This document shows, in pieces, positions 1 to 8,108 of a stretch of DNA of 49,104 nucleotides. The stretch lies in NCBI GenBank assembly GCA_029212365.1, contig JARGOC010000027.1:1-49104 (forward strand), in the 5' to 3' direction. This DNA comes from Roseovarius sp. (GTDB lineage Bacteria; Pseudomonadota; Alphaproteobacteria; Rhodobacterales; Rhodobacteraceae). How positions within the stretch are numbered: position 1 is the stretch's first letter; each line of letters starts with the position of its first letter. The notes beneath the pieces were generated by a model. It did not search any database. It was given only the letters and a program-made list of their open reading frames with translations, and had not been told where the DNA came from. Made by a program: the position numbers and the translations under genes.

Positions 1-925
1 TTTCTGAGGAATTACAGGTTACAGGATTAAGTTGATTTGTAATTAGTATATGAGGTTCGGAAATGACCTCCCTGGGGTCCATTTCTTGAGTCTTCTGAAG
101 TACTTGCTCGGTGGTTTCGGCTGTGTTTTCCACAACCTCATCCGCTCGAACTGCCTTGAGGTACGTGGCCTCTACACGTTCCTGGAGCTCTTTAAACCAC
201 GCCAAAAGCCGTTCCAGTGCCTCAGAGGCCGTGTTCCTGCGCGGAAGGCGGTCCAAAAGATCCTCGAAAAGGCCTGTGAGCTGCCTCCACGGGCCTCTCA
301 GCGCGCCGCTGAGCGCAGCCTCGATCCGCGCTCGGATCATCCTGCGGGCCACAGTGATCTGCCGCTTCAGGCGCTGACAGTGCGCGCGCTCAGCCTGCAG
401 CTCTGCGTGTAGCAGCTGGAACTCTTCTACGCGAGCGGACAGCGGCGACAAATCAAAGCCGTAGGCCTCAATGATACGGCCCTCTGCGTCCCTGTGGCCC
501 CAACGCTTGCCATTAGGGCTGTCTTTGAAGGCAATTACACCGATCTCGGCCAGGCGACGCGCATGGCGCTTGAGCGCAGAGAGTGAAAAGCCCGTCTGCT
601 CCATCAGATAGGCATTGGAGGCCCAGACGATCGGGCGGCGTCCCTCCTCCCAGTCCTGGGCCTGTGTGAATGCCCCGAGCGTGTCCAGGAGCATCATATC
701 GCCCGCCTTGAGACCAATATGGGCACCCACGCGCTTTACGGCCACGAAGGCCTGTGCCTTGGGAACGGCTGCTTTCTCGCCGACCTGTGCATGTTGCTCA
801 GCCACTGCGAGTCCTGCCGTTGCTTTGCGCCACCCGGACGGTTGGTTGATATTGGACACACCTCCACCAATCTGAGGCATGCCTGTCCCAGTCGCTCCAT
901 GCGGAGCATCATTGAATTTTTTCAT
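1..925 (-). CDS. repC: RepC plasmid replication initiator (3' end outside the window)
   Basis: Replication initiator of repABC plasmids; RepC binds an origin that in this family lies inside repC itself. An open frame of 308 codons runs from an ATG at 925 to the left edge without a stop. The stretch around residues 110-150 carries the RepC signature: a winged-helix segment (LSALKRHARRLAEIGVIAF) followed by DSPNGKRWGHRD and AYGFDLSPL. The later part is a long charged helical region. It is the third gene of a minus-strand repA-repB-repC order, separated from repB by about 175 bases that hold the antisense RNA. No strong ribosome site precedes the ATG; a small hairpin (CGCTC/GAGCG arms near 957-966) lies in the leader, consistent with RNA-level control. 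Family assignment is firm; the C-terminus cannot be judged. Confidence 0.9.
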   Translation of the reverse strand, partial: MKKFNDAPHGATGTGMPQIGGGVSNINQPSGWRKATAGLAVAEQHAQVGEKAAVPKAQAFVAVKRVGAHIGLKAGDMMLLDTLGAFTQAQDWEEGRRPIVWASNAYLMEQTGFSLSALKRHARRLAEIGVIAFKDSPNGKRWGHRDAEGRIIEAYGFDLSPLSARVEEFQLLHAELQAERAHCQRLKRQITVARRMIRARIEAALSGALRGPWRQLTGLFEDLLDRLPRRNTASEALERLLAWFKELQERVEATYLKAVRADEVVENTAETTEQVLQKTQEMDPREVISEPHILITNQLNPVTCNSSE

Positions 926-1009
926 TTTTTTGCCAGCAGACAAAGAAATCCCGTTCGCTCAGGAGCGATTTCTCTTGTGTGGTGATTCGGTGGCTGCTAG
1001 ATTCTAGGT

Positions 1010-1074
1010 GTCTAATCTAAGAATTGCGCTTTGCGCAGCAGCCCTCGAAGCTCCGGTTTCGGGGGTTTTTCTTT
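1010..1074 (+). ncRNA. repABC counter-transcribed (antisense) RNA
   Basis: Predicted small antisense RNA controlling repC and incompatibility. It lies between repB and repC on the strand opposite to repABC, as ctRNAs of this plasmid family do. A plausible promoter is TTGTGT (975-980), 17 bp, TAGATT (998-1003), giving a start near 1010. The RNA would form a short hairpin (TGCGC-TTT-GCGCA, 1025-1037) and then a terminator hairpin. Ends are inferred; transcription is not shown by sequence alone. Confidence 0.6.
1042..1074 (+). terminator. Rho-independent terminator of the ctRNA
   Basis: The arms CCCTCGAA (1042-1049) and TTCGGGGG (1058-1065) pair over eight positions with one G-T wobble around a short loop, followed directly by TTTTTCTTT. 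The T-run is on the plus strand, so it ends transcription running against repABC. This fits the 3' end of the antisense RNA. Confidence 0.65.
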
Positions 1075-1101
1075 GCTCGCCTTCCTCCTTTCTGCTCGTC
1101 C

Positions 1102-2070
1102 TCAGTTTTCATCCGTCCGGTTTACAGTTGTAAACTCGGCGTAGGATCTCTTGATGATTTCAGCCAGGTTGTCGTCGAGCCATTCCGCAAACTGCGCATT
1201 GGCACCTGATTTCTTGACTGACATCGATACAGAACCGCGACCTGTCTTGATCGTCACGCCCTCGACTGGTGTCACTTCAGAGGTGACGTTGCCTTGTCGC
1301 GCCCCTCGCTTGGAGGCTTCTTTCAACAGCACTTCCAATCGGTCGTCGGAACTCACTTCCTGACCGCAGTTTTTTAGAACGGACAGAGCAACCTTCTCAG
1401 TGAGCTTTTTGGAGATGAAGAGCTCCGCAAGAGCGGTCCATTTGGGTCTGCCAGATTTCGGTGCAGCCCCAACAAGATCACCTACCTTTACCGGCACGTT
1501 CTGGGTCACTTTCATCAAATGCGATAGACCTGAGGCGGACAGGCTCAAAACCTGCCTCACCGTGGGAGTGGCATGACCGGCCTCCAGGATAGCTTCTGCA
1601 AAACGCGCCTTTTCGTAGAATGAAAGGTTGCGGCGGGCAGCGTTTTCCAAACCTTTTGCAAGAAGAGCCGTTTGGTCATCGATGTCTTGGACATTGGAGC
1701 GAACCTTGATGCCAAGTTCCCGACAGGCTCTCAGTCGCCGCCGACCATAGATTGCCTCATACCGCCCTTCGGACTTCGCCTTTCGAACAAGGATTGGGAC
1801 TTGTTGTCCACCATCCCGGATGCTGTTCTTGAGAGCATCGAACCCTGCGCCGTCATCGTCGGAGTTTACAGCTGTAAACTCGTCGAGCCGGTCCGTTGGA
1901 CCCCAGTCATCAATTAGGTCCGGATCTATTTCACGAATTGCAGCAAGAGACCCCTGCAGCGCTCCGAGAGCAGGTGCACTTGTCTTCGCGACCTTTTCCG
2001 CCGACTTTGCACCAGACCGCGCAATAGCGCTGGCAATACCGGACATTTCTTGGAGTGATTTCCTAGCCAT
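1102..2070 (-). CDS. repB: RepB, ParB-type plasmid partition protein
   Basis: Centromere-binding partition protein that binds parS and works with RepA (ParA type). The ParB/RepB N-terminal domain shows GQQVPILVR, YGRRRLRACRELG and ENAARRNLSFYEKARFA, followed by the KorB-like HTH region. The frame is open from an ATG at 2085, but the ATG at 2070 (MARKSLQEM) overlaps the repA stop in TAATG, the usual translational coupling, so I choose 2070 (322 aa). Two parS-like palindromes lie inside this reading frame. Upstream neighbour is repA; downstream is the ctRNA region and repC. Confidence 0.93.
   Translation of the reverse strand: MARKSLQEMSGIASAIARSGAKSAEKVAKTSAPALGALQGSLAAIREIDPDLIDDWGPTDRLDEFTAVNSDDDGAGFDALKNSIRDGGQQVPILVRKAKSEGRYEAIYGRRRLRACRELGIKVRSNVQDIDDQTALLAKGLENAARRNLSFYEKARFAEAILEAGHATPTVRQVLSLSASGLSHLMKVTQNVPVKVGDLVGAAPKSGRPKWTALAELFISKKLTEKVALSVLKNCGQEVSSDDRLEVLLKEASKRGARQGNVTSEVTPVEGVTIKTGRGSVSMSVKKSGANAQFAEWLDDNLAEIIKRSYAEFTTVNRTDEN
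1120..1135. promoter_or_regulatory. parS-like palindrome, imperfect
   Basis: GTTTACAGTTGTAAAC, matching the repABC parS pattern GTT-N4-GC-N4-AAC except GT instead of GC in the centre. It lies within the last codons of repB. Confidence 0.6.
1864..1879. promoter_or_regulatory. parS-like palindrome inside repB
   Basis: GTTTACAGCTGTAAAC is a perfect 16-bp palindrome that fits the repABC parS consensus. It is embedded in the N-terminal part of the repB reading frame, so the sequence is under both coding and RepB-binding constraint. Confidence 0.75.
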
Positions 2071-3254
2071 TATGAACGTCCCCACGCTTGCTGGATCATC
2101 CGCTCGACTTCTTCTCCCACCGCATCCATGGAGCCCTTGGCGCGGTCATAGGTCGCTCGCGTCATCTCAGAACGAACAACTTCATAGATCGACTGCTTGA
2201 GCATCGTAGCGTCACTGATTGCTGTGCTCTTCAGCGCAGTCGCCGACATGACCCGATCTTGAAACAAGGCGCGCATGAACGAAGTGAGCTGCTGCGAAGG
2301 CACATCGGTTGGCTCGTCGCGGGTGACCAAAAACTTGAAATGATCGTATTGCAGCGTCGCGCCGGCGTCTTCAATCACCCCCATGTACGCACCTGCGAGT
2401 TCGAGAAACTGGGCCGTGGACGACACATCCAGCATGGACGGCGTGAGAGGCACGAGCAGCGAACTCGCCGCTGCCATCCCTGCGATTGTCAAGAACCCGA
2501 GCTGCGGCGGACTATCCACAAGAACCAAGTCAAAATCATTTTCCACCTGGACAAGCGCGTTCCGAATGCGTGTGAAAAACGGCTGATCCGGGTTCGAATG
2601 AACCGCGGATTCCGTTTCAAACTCGGAGAGGATCAACCGCGACGGAGCGATTGACAGGCCGGGAAAATAGGTCGGCTGCACGACATCAGCCATCTCGACC
2701 GGATCATCGTACCGGATCGCGTCGTAAATCGTCAGCCCATCAAACTCGATCTCCGGGCTAATCCCACACATCGATGTAAGCGAGCCTTGCGGGTCGAGGT
2801 CCACAGCGAGCACCCTGTAACCACGTAGCGCAAAATAGTGGGCAAGGTGAATCGTCGTGGTACTTTTGCTGCTGCCACCTTTGAAGTTCATCAGCTGCCA
2901 AACCTGGAGCTTCTCCTCAGGGGAGCGGCGGGGCACATATCGGCCCTTTGTACGAGACGAGCGCTCGAGGATCTCTCGTGCGTTCCAAATCTCTTGGGCG
3001 GAGTAATACCGGCGGCCACCACGGATGTCGCTTGGCTCAGGAACCGTTCCCTCGGCATGCACTTTTCGCATGAACTGGCCAGATACACCCAACAACTCGG
3101 CGACCTCCGGAGCAGCGAAGGCACGCAGCGACTTTGTGTTGTCTGGTGCGAAAGCCGCAAGAAGGTGCTCTCTGATCGCCGCGTTCAGCCGTTCGGAAAT
3201 TTCGGTTGCGAGGGCTGATGGCCTTTCGGTACTAAGCGGTGTCACTGGAATCAT
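2070..3254 (-). CDS. repA: RepA, ParA-type partition ATPase
   Basis: Partition ATPase of repABC plasmids that also represses the operon. Residues about 45-95 form a MerR-like HTH with a wing (APEVAELLGVSGQFMRKV ... RRYYSAQEIW). The deviant Walker A box is KGGSSKST (about residues 125-132), and LVLVDSPPQLGFL is the Walker A' region. Length 394 aa is normal for RepA. The stop codon overlaps the repB start. The ATG at 3254 is preceded by GGGGCAA on the minus strand. Confidence 0.95.
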   Translation of the reverse strand: MIPVTPLSTERPSALATEISERLNAAIREHLLAAFAPDNTKSLRAFAAPEVAELLGVSGQFMRKVHAEGTVPEPSDIRGGRRYYSAQEIWNAREILERSSRTKGRYVPRRSPEEKLQVWQLMNFKGGSSKSTTTIHLAHYFALRGYRVLAVDLDPQGSLTSMCGISPEIEFDGLTIYDAIRYDDPVEMADVVQPTYFPGLSIAPSRLILSEFETESAVHSNPDQPFFTRIRNALVQVENDFDLVLVDSPPQLGFLTIAGMAAASSLLVPLTPSMLDVSSTAQFLELAGAYMGVIEDAGATLQYDHFKFLVTRDEPTDVPSQQLTSFMRALFQDRVMSATALKSTAISDATMLKQSIYEVVRSEMTRATYDRAKGSMDAVGEEVERMIQQAWGRS

Positions 3255-3402
3255 GTGGTTGCCCCAAATTCAAACATGTGGCTTTTTTCGCGCCACTTGG
3301 GGATAAAAGGTGTGATTCACCCAGTTAAGTCAAGATTTTTCGCATATATAGTGTCTAATTAGGCAGAACTAGACTACATGCGCCGTCCATTAAACCATTC
3401 GT
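3255..3402 (-). promoter_or_regulatory. repABC promoter region
   Basis: AT-richer leader upstream of repA on the minus strand. A TTGACT -35-like hexamer lies at 3333-3328, with only a weak -10 (TTTTAT, 19 bp away); a TATATA stretch at 3350-3345 could be another -10. RepA probably autoregulates here, but I cannot point to one convincing promoter. Confidence 0.35.
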
Positions 3403-3418
3403 GTTTACAGCTGTAAAC
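3403..3418. promoter_or_regulatory. parS-like palindrome upstream of repA
   Basis: GTTTACAGCTGTAAAC, extended by flanks to a 20-bp perfect palindrome (3401-3420). It fits the repABC parS consensus and is identical in its core to the site at 1864. It lies upstream of the repA promoter region. Confidence 0.78.
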
Positions 3419-3454
3419 ACTCCGGCAGGACAGGTTGCCCGCGGGAAACCCTAC

Positions 3455-3652
3455 TCAGACTTCGGTCGAACCCCAGAGAATCACTCGCTGAACCATGTCA
3501 TCATCCTGGATTGCAGTCTTGCCAAGATTGGCGTTGAGGACAAAATCCTGGATCGCCAGGGTGAAGTAGGCGGCCCCGGCCACATACTTCTGCGTCTTCC
3601 AAGTGCCGTTGCGTTCAACCAGGAGACCACGGGATGAGCAGACGACAACTCA
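3455..3652 (-). pseudogene. Possible gene remnant of unknown family
   Basis: On the minus strand a frame ending at a TGA (3457-3455) reads as plausible protein (VERNGTWKTQKYVAGAAYF, then AIQDFVLNANLGKTAIQDDD) but begins at an in-frame TGA with no good start. A second minus-strand frame continues upstream to 3897. This could be an old frameshifted gene. I do not recognise the family. The rest of 3420-3980 shows no convincing gene on either strand. Confidence 0.25.
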
Positions 3653-3980
3653 GTGCGTGGGGCAACGCGATTCCCGCTGGCAACCGGCTCAACAGCGACC
3701 TCATTGTAGGAGCTCAAGGTCGAGACCAAACCGGCGCTCTTGGCAGACTCGGTTTTGGCGCCTTCGCACTCAAACAAATGGAGGTCAATGCTGTGCGCCT
3801 TTATTTTGGTGATGCAATGATAACCAGAGCGTAGGAGTCCAAGGTTGTGAAATCCTAAAAGCGAAGCGGGGAAGGCTAGGGGGACGGGAGATTTCAATGC
3901 GAGAAATGACCGGCAGGGTTTGAGAAGGCTCCAAAAGGATAACCAACTTAACCGGGGCGTTTCGCACGAGCATAAAATCC

Positions 3981-4358
3981 GCCGACGCCAACGTGAAGCA
4001 CAACGTCACGGCGATGGTCCCAAGGCGGATCGCGCCGAGGAAGTACTAGGGCAGGGGCCTAGGATCAGCGTTCAAGTTGAACGAAGCGCTGGCCAATTGC
4101 CGCAGGAAGGCAGGGCTCAGTTGGGAGCAAACCGGGGTTTTTCTTGCCGGCATCCAGTCTTTGTACTCGGTCGAGGACCTGACGGTGCAAACCCATCAGG
4201 TGGGCCGTGCATTGGCGGAGAAATACCAGCTATCGGTCAATGACGCGATGGTCGTGTCGGCCGAGTTGATCTCTGGGTGCACGACGTTGAGGGGTGAGGA
4301 CATGCACGACGGATTGCTCATCGAGGGTCAGTTGCGCGTCGTCAATCCGTTTGTCTAA
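3981..4358 (+). pseudogene. Degraded PIN-domain (VapC-like) toxin gene
   Basis: The intact C-terminal part (from 4077) reads LNEALANCRRKAGLSW, HQVGRALAEKYQLSVNDAMV and SGCTTLRGEDMHDG, ending VVNPFV, which is the C-terminal half of a PIN-domain ribonuclease of the VapC kind. Upstream pieces of the same protein occur in other frames: GDGPKADRAEEVLGQGPRIS before a shift near 4075, and ADANV (3981-3995), which matches the first catalytic Asp segment, before another shift. At least two frameshifts therefore break the gene. No partner antitoxin was recognised upstream. The 3' end overlaps the convergent resolvase gene by 17 bases. Confidence 0.7.
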
Positions 4359-5241
4359 CCAGCAAACCAAGACGCTCGGCCCGTTCCAACAGCATTTTCA
4401 CCGAAGATGGCTGCCAACTTGTCCGTCCGCGTGGTGTGCGCTCACGCATCGATTCCAGCCGATCGCAGATCGCCACTAGCGTGATGTCCGGGTCCGCGCC
4501 CTTGATGGCAGCGACGATCGCGGGCAGGCGGTCGTCGGCTTCGCGACGTCCGGCGCGGCCCAGAACCTCGGCGGGCAGGAACCCGTCGCGCACATAGGCT
4601 TTCACGGCGCGCAGCAGGCGGCTTTGCGTCCAGCGGCGATCATGGGGCAGGGGGCCGTTGATGATCCGCAACATGTCTTCCCAAGCCATATCGGGCCGCA
4701 GGCGGCGCACATGGGGCACCCAATCCTGCGCGGTCTCGTTCAGCCGCTCCATGTAGCCGTCTTGCCGCGCCAGTCGCACCTTGCGTAGCGCCGCTGGATC
4801 GCGGGCGCGCAGGCCCGGGTTGCCGCCGACTCGGCCCTTAGTACGGGCGCTCGCCAGCCCCGCCTTGGTGCGTTCCCGGATCAGCGCGCGTTCGAACTCG
4901 GCCGCGGCGCCCAGAACCTGCAGCGTGAACTTGCCTTGTGGCGATGCCGTGTCGATGGGGTCCTGGAGAGAACGGAAGAAAGCCCCCTTGGCCTCCAGAC
5001 GTTCGATCACCTCCAGCAAGTGCGACAGAGACCGTGCAAGCCGGTCGATCCGAACGACAACCAGCGTGTCGCCGCTCTGGACGCGTTCGAGCACGCGGGC
5101 AAGTACTGGCCGCGCACGATTGCCGCCTGAGGCGTGTTCTTCAAAGATCTCTACGCAACCCGCAGATTGAAGGGCCTCAGACTGGGGCAGGGGGGTCTGA
5201 TCCTCTGTGGAAACTCGCGCGTAGCCTATCAAGGGCATCAA
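4342..5241 (-). CDS. Serine recombinase (Tn3-type resolvase/invertase family)
   Basis: Site-specific recombinase of the serine resolvase family. The N-terminal catalytic domain has GYARVSTEDQ with the nucleophile Ser near residue 11, VVVRIDRLARSLSHLLEVI, and TLQVLGAAAEFERALIRERT leading to the long E-helix. The C-terminal part, beyond about residue 150, is longer than in simple resolvases (299 aa in all), as in resolvases of some alphaproteobacterial Tn3-like elements. Start is ATG 5241 or 5238. No transposase gene was found in the window, so it may be a relic of a mobile element or a plasmid multimer-resolution enzyme. The 223-base gap to the divergent gene at 5465 is where a res site would be expected. 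Confidence 0.88.
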   Translation of the reverse strand: MMPLIGYARVSTEDQTPLPQSEALQSAGCVEIFEEHASGGNRARPVLARVLERVQSGDTLVVVRIDRLARSLSHLLEVIERLEAKGAFFRSLQDPIDTASPQGKFTLQVLGAAAEFERALIRERTKAGLASARTKGRVGGNPGLRARDPAALRKVRLARQDGYMERLNETAQDWVPHVRRLRPDMAWEDMLRIINGPLPHDRRWTQSRLLRAVKAYVRDGFLPAEVLGRAGRREADDRLPAIVAAIKGADPDITLVAICDRLESMRERTPRGRTSWQPSSVKMLLERAERLGLLVRQTD

Positions 5242-5437
5242 ATCATGCTTTTTGCAGTTTTACATATCACTAATAAACAACCGTTTGTAAGCGAATGCAA
5301 GCAGGCGTTCTCTCGTCGCGCTGGTGCACAATCCCTTGGTTTCCTTGCGCTGAGCGCGATCTGAGGGGTTCCACCGGCAGTCGCGCGAGCATACCATATA
5401 AAGAGCATGGACAATGGCCACAAAATCGCTTGGGTAA

Positions 5438-5463
5438 TGTGCATAATATTAGTATTTTGCACA
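5438..5463. promoter_or_regulatory. Inverted repeat at the start of the DUF1612-type gene
   Basis: Arms TGTGCA (5438-5443) and TGCACA (5458-5463) flank a TAATAT hexamer (5444-5449) that could be a -10 for the gene starting at 5465. This would give a leader of only a few bases. The repeat could be an operator or a recombinase subsite; no Shine-Dalgarno is visible. Confidence 0.35.
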
Positions 5464-5464
5464 C

Positions 5465-6532
5465 ATGAAGTCGCACGAGCCTGATTTTACTGATGATTTC
5501 GACGACCCCCTCATCACTACCGAGGGGGATGATGATGTTTCGGAAGACGATCTCTGGTTCCTTCCTGGGCCGCTTGAAGAAGAACCGGATGATTTGCCCC
5601 CCGGGCCACGGGCGGAACCGCCCGAAACTTCTGTCATCGACGACTGGGCAAAGGCAGAGGGGACTTACCCTGCGCTTCTGGCAAGGGTGGCCGGACGCCT
5701 AGGTGCCCTGGATGACCGGTTGCTGCGCGGCCCTGAAGGGTGGCGGCACAGACTGGCATTGATCGAGGCGGCAGACCTGAGCTGGTTCGCAGGTGATCGG
5801 GTGAGTTCTGATCGTCTGGCACTCTGGATATCGATGCGGTTGTCAGGCGCACAGGATGACCCAAATGCCTTGGCCCGGATTGGATGGGCTGTTCGACGCC
5901 TGACAGGTGGTCCCGGACCGAAGATTGACTTGGCCGCCTTCCTGGATCGCCGCGATCCCGAGAACATTGAAGACAGCGCTGAGCGTTTCGAGGATCGCGC
6001 GGGCGGATGGCTGGACGTAATGGCAGCCGCAGCCGATCTCCACCCAATCACGCGGGCTTGCATGGGCTTTCATCTCTGGAGCCCGGCGGGCCTCGGACAA
6101 CACGGAGACCAGATCGAAGCCGCCGTCACCGCGTCCAGGATTGCGGCCAGCGACAGCAGCGGTGCCATATTTGCACCGCTCGCTATGGGCGGGGCAGGAG
6201 GGTTGCGCGCCTCTGGCTTTACACCGGAGCGTCTTGCCGGCTGGCTGGAAGGGATGGAGTCTGCCTGCCTGACCGCGATGCGGCACTTGGACGATATTGA
6301 GACATGGTCTGCGAGGACAGAAGCCGAGATGATCTCGATCTCGGGCAAAACTCCACCGGCTTTGCGTGAAATGCTGACCGAATGGCCACTGGTTTCCGCC
6401 CCCATGGCCGAGACTCTGACCGGAGCCAGCCGTGCGGCGGTCCAGCGCAACCTTACCTGGATGGAGGAAAGGGGTTTGGTCCGTGAGGTAACAGGGCAAG
6501 GACGGTTTCGAATGTGGCGGACAGCAATTTAG
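5465..6532 (+). CDS. RHE_PE00001-like protein, DUF1612/HTH type
   Basis: 355 aa protein with an acidic N-terminus (about residues 1-65), a helical middle (WRHRLALIEAADLSWFAGD, RDPENIEDSAERFEDRAGGW) and a C-terminal winged-helix segment (about 305-350: MAETLTGASRAAVQRNLTWM, then EERGLVREVTGQGRF). This arrangement recalls the RHE_PE00001 family of rhizobial and roseobacter plasmids, which carries DUF1612 and an HTH domain; its function is unknown, with DNA binding likely. It is divergent from the resolvase gene. The family name is from memory of the pattern; the HTH is what I can see. Confidence 0.65.
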   Translation: MKSHEPDFTDDFDDPLITTEGDDDVSEDDLWFLPGPLEEEPDDLPPGPRAEPPETSVIDDWAKAEGTYPALLARVAGRLGALDDRLLRGPEGWRHRLALIEAADLSWFAGDRVSSDRLALWISMRLSGAQDDPNALARIGWAVRRLTGGPGPKIDLAAFLDRRDPENIEDSAERFEDRAGGWLDVMAAAADLHPITRACMGFHLWSPAGLGQHGDQIEAAVTASRIAASDSSGAIFAPLAMGGAGGLRASGFTPERLAGWLEGMESACLTAMRHLDDIETWSARTEAEMISISGKTPPALREMLTEWPLVSAPMAETLTGASRAAVQRNLTWMEERGLVREVTGQGRFRMWRTAI

Positions 6533-6862
6533 AATTTGCCCGAATGCGAACTGGAACACGCCTAAGCGCGCTTTCAGACATTCAGTTTCCAGAGAAATAC
6601 CCGACCTTCAGGAGAGGCGTGAGCACCGCAAAGCCGCGCCGCGCCGGGTCGGGCGATGGATCTTGCGGTATCTCGCTGTGTGCACCTGTACGAGTTGATC
6701 AGCCTGCCCGGCAACAGCCTGATTCGTGGAGGTGGTTTCAAATGGCTGGTTGCCGGTTTGGGCGGGGTGTTTTCACTGCCGACGATATTGGTCACGGTGT
6801 CCCTGGCGCAGGAGCCACGGGCTAACCGGTTTGATTGCCGTAGGTTTCCTGAAGCACGCCTC
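6533..6862. other. Intergenic stretch without a convincing gene
   Basis: This 330-base gap between the DUF1612-type gene and the convergent merR has only short, low-quality frames on both strands. I see no terminator with a T-run, no mobile-element end and no RNA gene. It may be scar sequence left when the mer module joined the plasmid. Confidence 0.4.
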
Positions 6863-7285
6863 TTAGGCCACCTCCGTCAGCGCATCGATGACGGGGCATT
6901 CGGGTACGCCGTCTCCGGTACATTGCGCCACGGTGGAAGACAGGACGTGTTCGATGCGTTTGAGATCCGCGATCTTGGCGCGGACCGAGGCGAGATGCGC
7001 TTTCGCAAGCACCTGCACCTCGCCGCAGGTTTGGGCCCCGCCATCGACCAATGCGAGCAGATCGCGCACCTCGTCGAGCGTGAACCCGAGCTCGCGCGCG
7101 CGCATGATGAAGCGCAGGCGTGCGACATGCCTGTCATCGTAGACGCGATAATTTTTGCTGGAGCGCGGCGGCTCGGGCATGACGCCGATGTTCTCGTAAT
7201 AGCGAATGGTCTCGAGGTTGCATCCGGTCAGCTTGGCCAGATCGCCGCGCCTGAGGGCCTTCACTGATCTGTGATGATTTTTCAC
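6863..7285 (-). CDS. merR: MerR, mercury-responsive transcription regulator
   Basis: Regulator that represses and, with Hg(II), activates the mer promoter by untwisting DNA. The HTH runs RRGDLAKLTGCNLETIRYYE, followed by the wing NYRVYDDRHVARLRFI and the dimer helix. Cys87, Cys122 and Cys130 match the three Hg-binding Cys of MerR. The open frame continues far upstream, but that extension is antisense to merTPF. I place the start at GTG 7285 (140 aa) because a GGGGG ribosome site lies just upstream and the length fits the family. It diverges from merT. Confidence 0.9.
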   Translation of the reverse strand: MKNHHRSVKALRRGDLAKLTGCNLETIRYYENIGVMPEPPRSSKNYRVYDDRHVARLRFIMRARELGFTLDEVRDLLALVDGGAQTCGEVQVLAKAHLASVRAKIADLKRIEHVLSSTVAQCTGDGVPECPVIDALTEVA

Positions 7286-7296
7286 GCTGAACCCCC

Positions 7297-7327
7297 TTGA
7301 GCCTGTACCAGCTACAGACCTTAGATT
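7297..7327 (+). promoter_or_regulatory. mer promoter/operator
   Basis: -35 TTGAGC (7297-7302) and -10 TAGATT (7322-7327) are separated by 19 bp, the long spacer typical of MerR-controlled promoters. The spacer contains the dyad CTGTA-N5-TACAG (7303-7317). It drives merT onward. Confidence 0.85.
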
Positions 7328-7348
7328 GAGATCATCACTGAGGCAAGG

Positions 7349-7768
7349 ATGATTCGAACCATGACTGAAACCACATCCGCCGGCCGCCAGACGGCAATGG
7401 GCGAAACGCCGGCAGCCGACAAAAAGGCATGGGCGACAACCGGGCTTGGTGTGCTGGGCGCGCTGGCCATGACCTCCTGCTGCATCCTGCCGCTGGTGCT
7501 GGTGAGTTTCGGCGTCACCGGCGTGTTCATCGCCCAGTTGGGTGCATTCTATCAATACAAGTGGATCACTTTCGCGCTGAGTGCCGCCTTCATCGGATAC
7601 GGCTTTTACAGGGCGTATAGCCCGATCCCGGCCGAAGCTTGCGCCGACGGCACCTGCGCGCGACCGATGAACCGAACACTCATGCGGTCCATTCTCTGGG
7701 TTGCCACCGCGATCGTCGCCGTGGCGATGATCTTCCCCTACCTGACCCCCTACCTCCTGTCCTACTGA
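7349..7768 (+). CDS. merT: MerT mercuric ion inner-membrane transporter
   Basis: Carries Hg(II) across the inner membrane towards MerA. Three membrane segments are visible. Vicinal Cys44-Cys45 sits in the first (MTSCCILPLVLVSFGVTGVF) and a second Cys pair, Cys98 and Cys103 (EACADGTCARP), in the cytoplasmic loop. Length 139 aa; the N-terminus is about 20 residues longer than in classical MerT. A GAGG-type site precedes ATG 7349. The second ATG at 7361 lacks one. First gene of the mer operon. Confidence 0.9.
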   Translation: MIRTMTETTSAGRQTAMGETPAADKKAWATTGLGVLGALAMTSCCILPLVLVSFGVTGVFIAQLGAFYQYKWITFALSAAFIGYGFYRAYSPIPAEACADGTCARPMNRTLMRSILWVATAIVAVAMIFPYLTPYLLSY

Positions 7769-7780
7769 AAGGCGTAACCG

Positions 7781-8086
7781 ATGAAAAATCTCCATCTCGC
7801 CATCGCGACCCTGGGAATTCTGGCCGCAATGCCTGCCAGTGCCGATGAACAGCGCATCAAAGTCGGTGTCGGCGAACTCACCTGCCCGACCTGTTCGTTC
7901 ACCGTCGCGGCGGCGATGCGCGGCGTGCCCACGGTCGAAATCATCGACTTCCAGGACGGCGAGGAGTTTGGCACGGGCACTTACGTCGTGGCCTTCGACG
8001 ATCAGGCAACCAGCCCCGACATGATCATCGAAGCCGTCCAGTCCAATGGCTATCCGGCCGAGGTGCTCCAGGCAGGGGACTCCTGA
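7781..8086 (+). CDS. merP: MerP periplasmic mercury-binding protein
   Basis: Periplasmic Hg(II) scavenger passing the ion to MerT. A signal peptide covers about residues 1-21 (cleavage after AMPASA). The HMA fold follows with the metal motif GELTCPTCSF (Cys35, Cys38). The motif is CPTC rather than the usual MTCxxC, so it is a divergent MerP. It starts 12 bases after merT ends. Confidence 0.87.
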   Translation: MKNLHLAIATLGILAAMPASADEQRIKVGVGELTCPTCSFTVAAAMRGVPTVEIIDFQDGEEFGTGTYVVAFDDQATSPDMIIEAVQSNGYPAEVLQAGDS

Positions 8087-8108
8087 GCACGGAAGGACGG
8101 GTAGGGCC

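Noticed and set aside
3634..3834. A 66-codon plus-strand frame with passable composition
   Set aside because: No recognised motif or ribosome site and it overlaps competing minus-strand frames; the region is more likely degraded.
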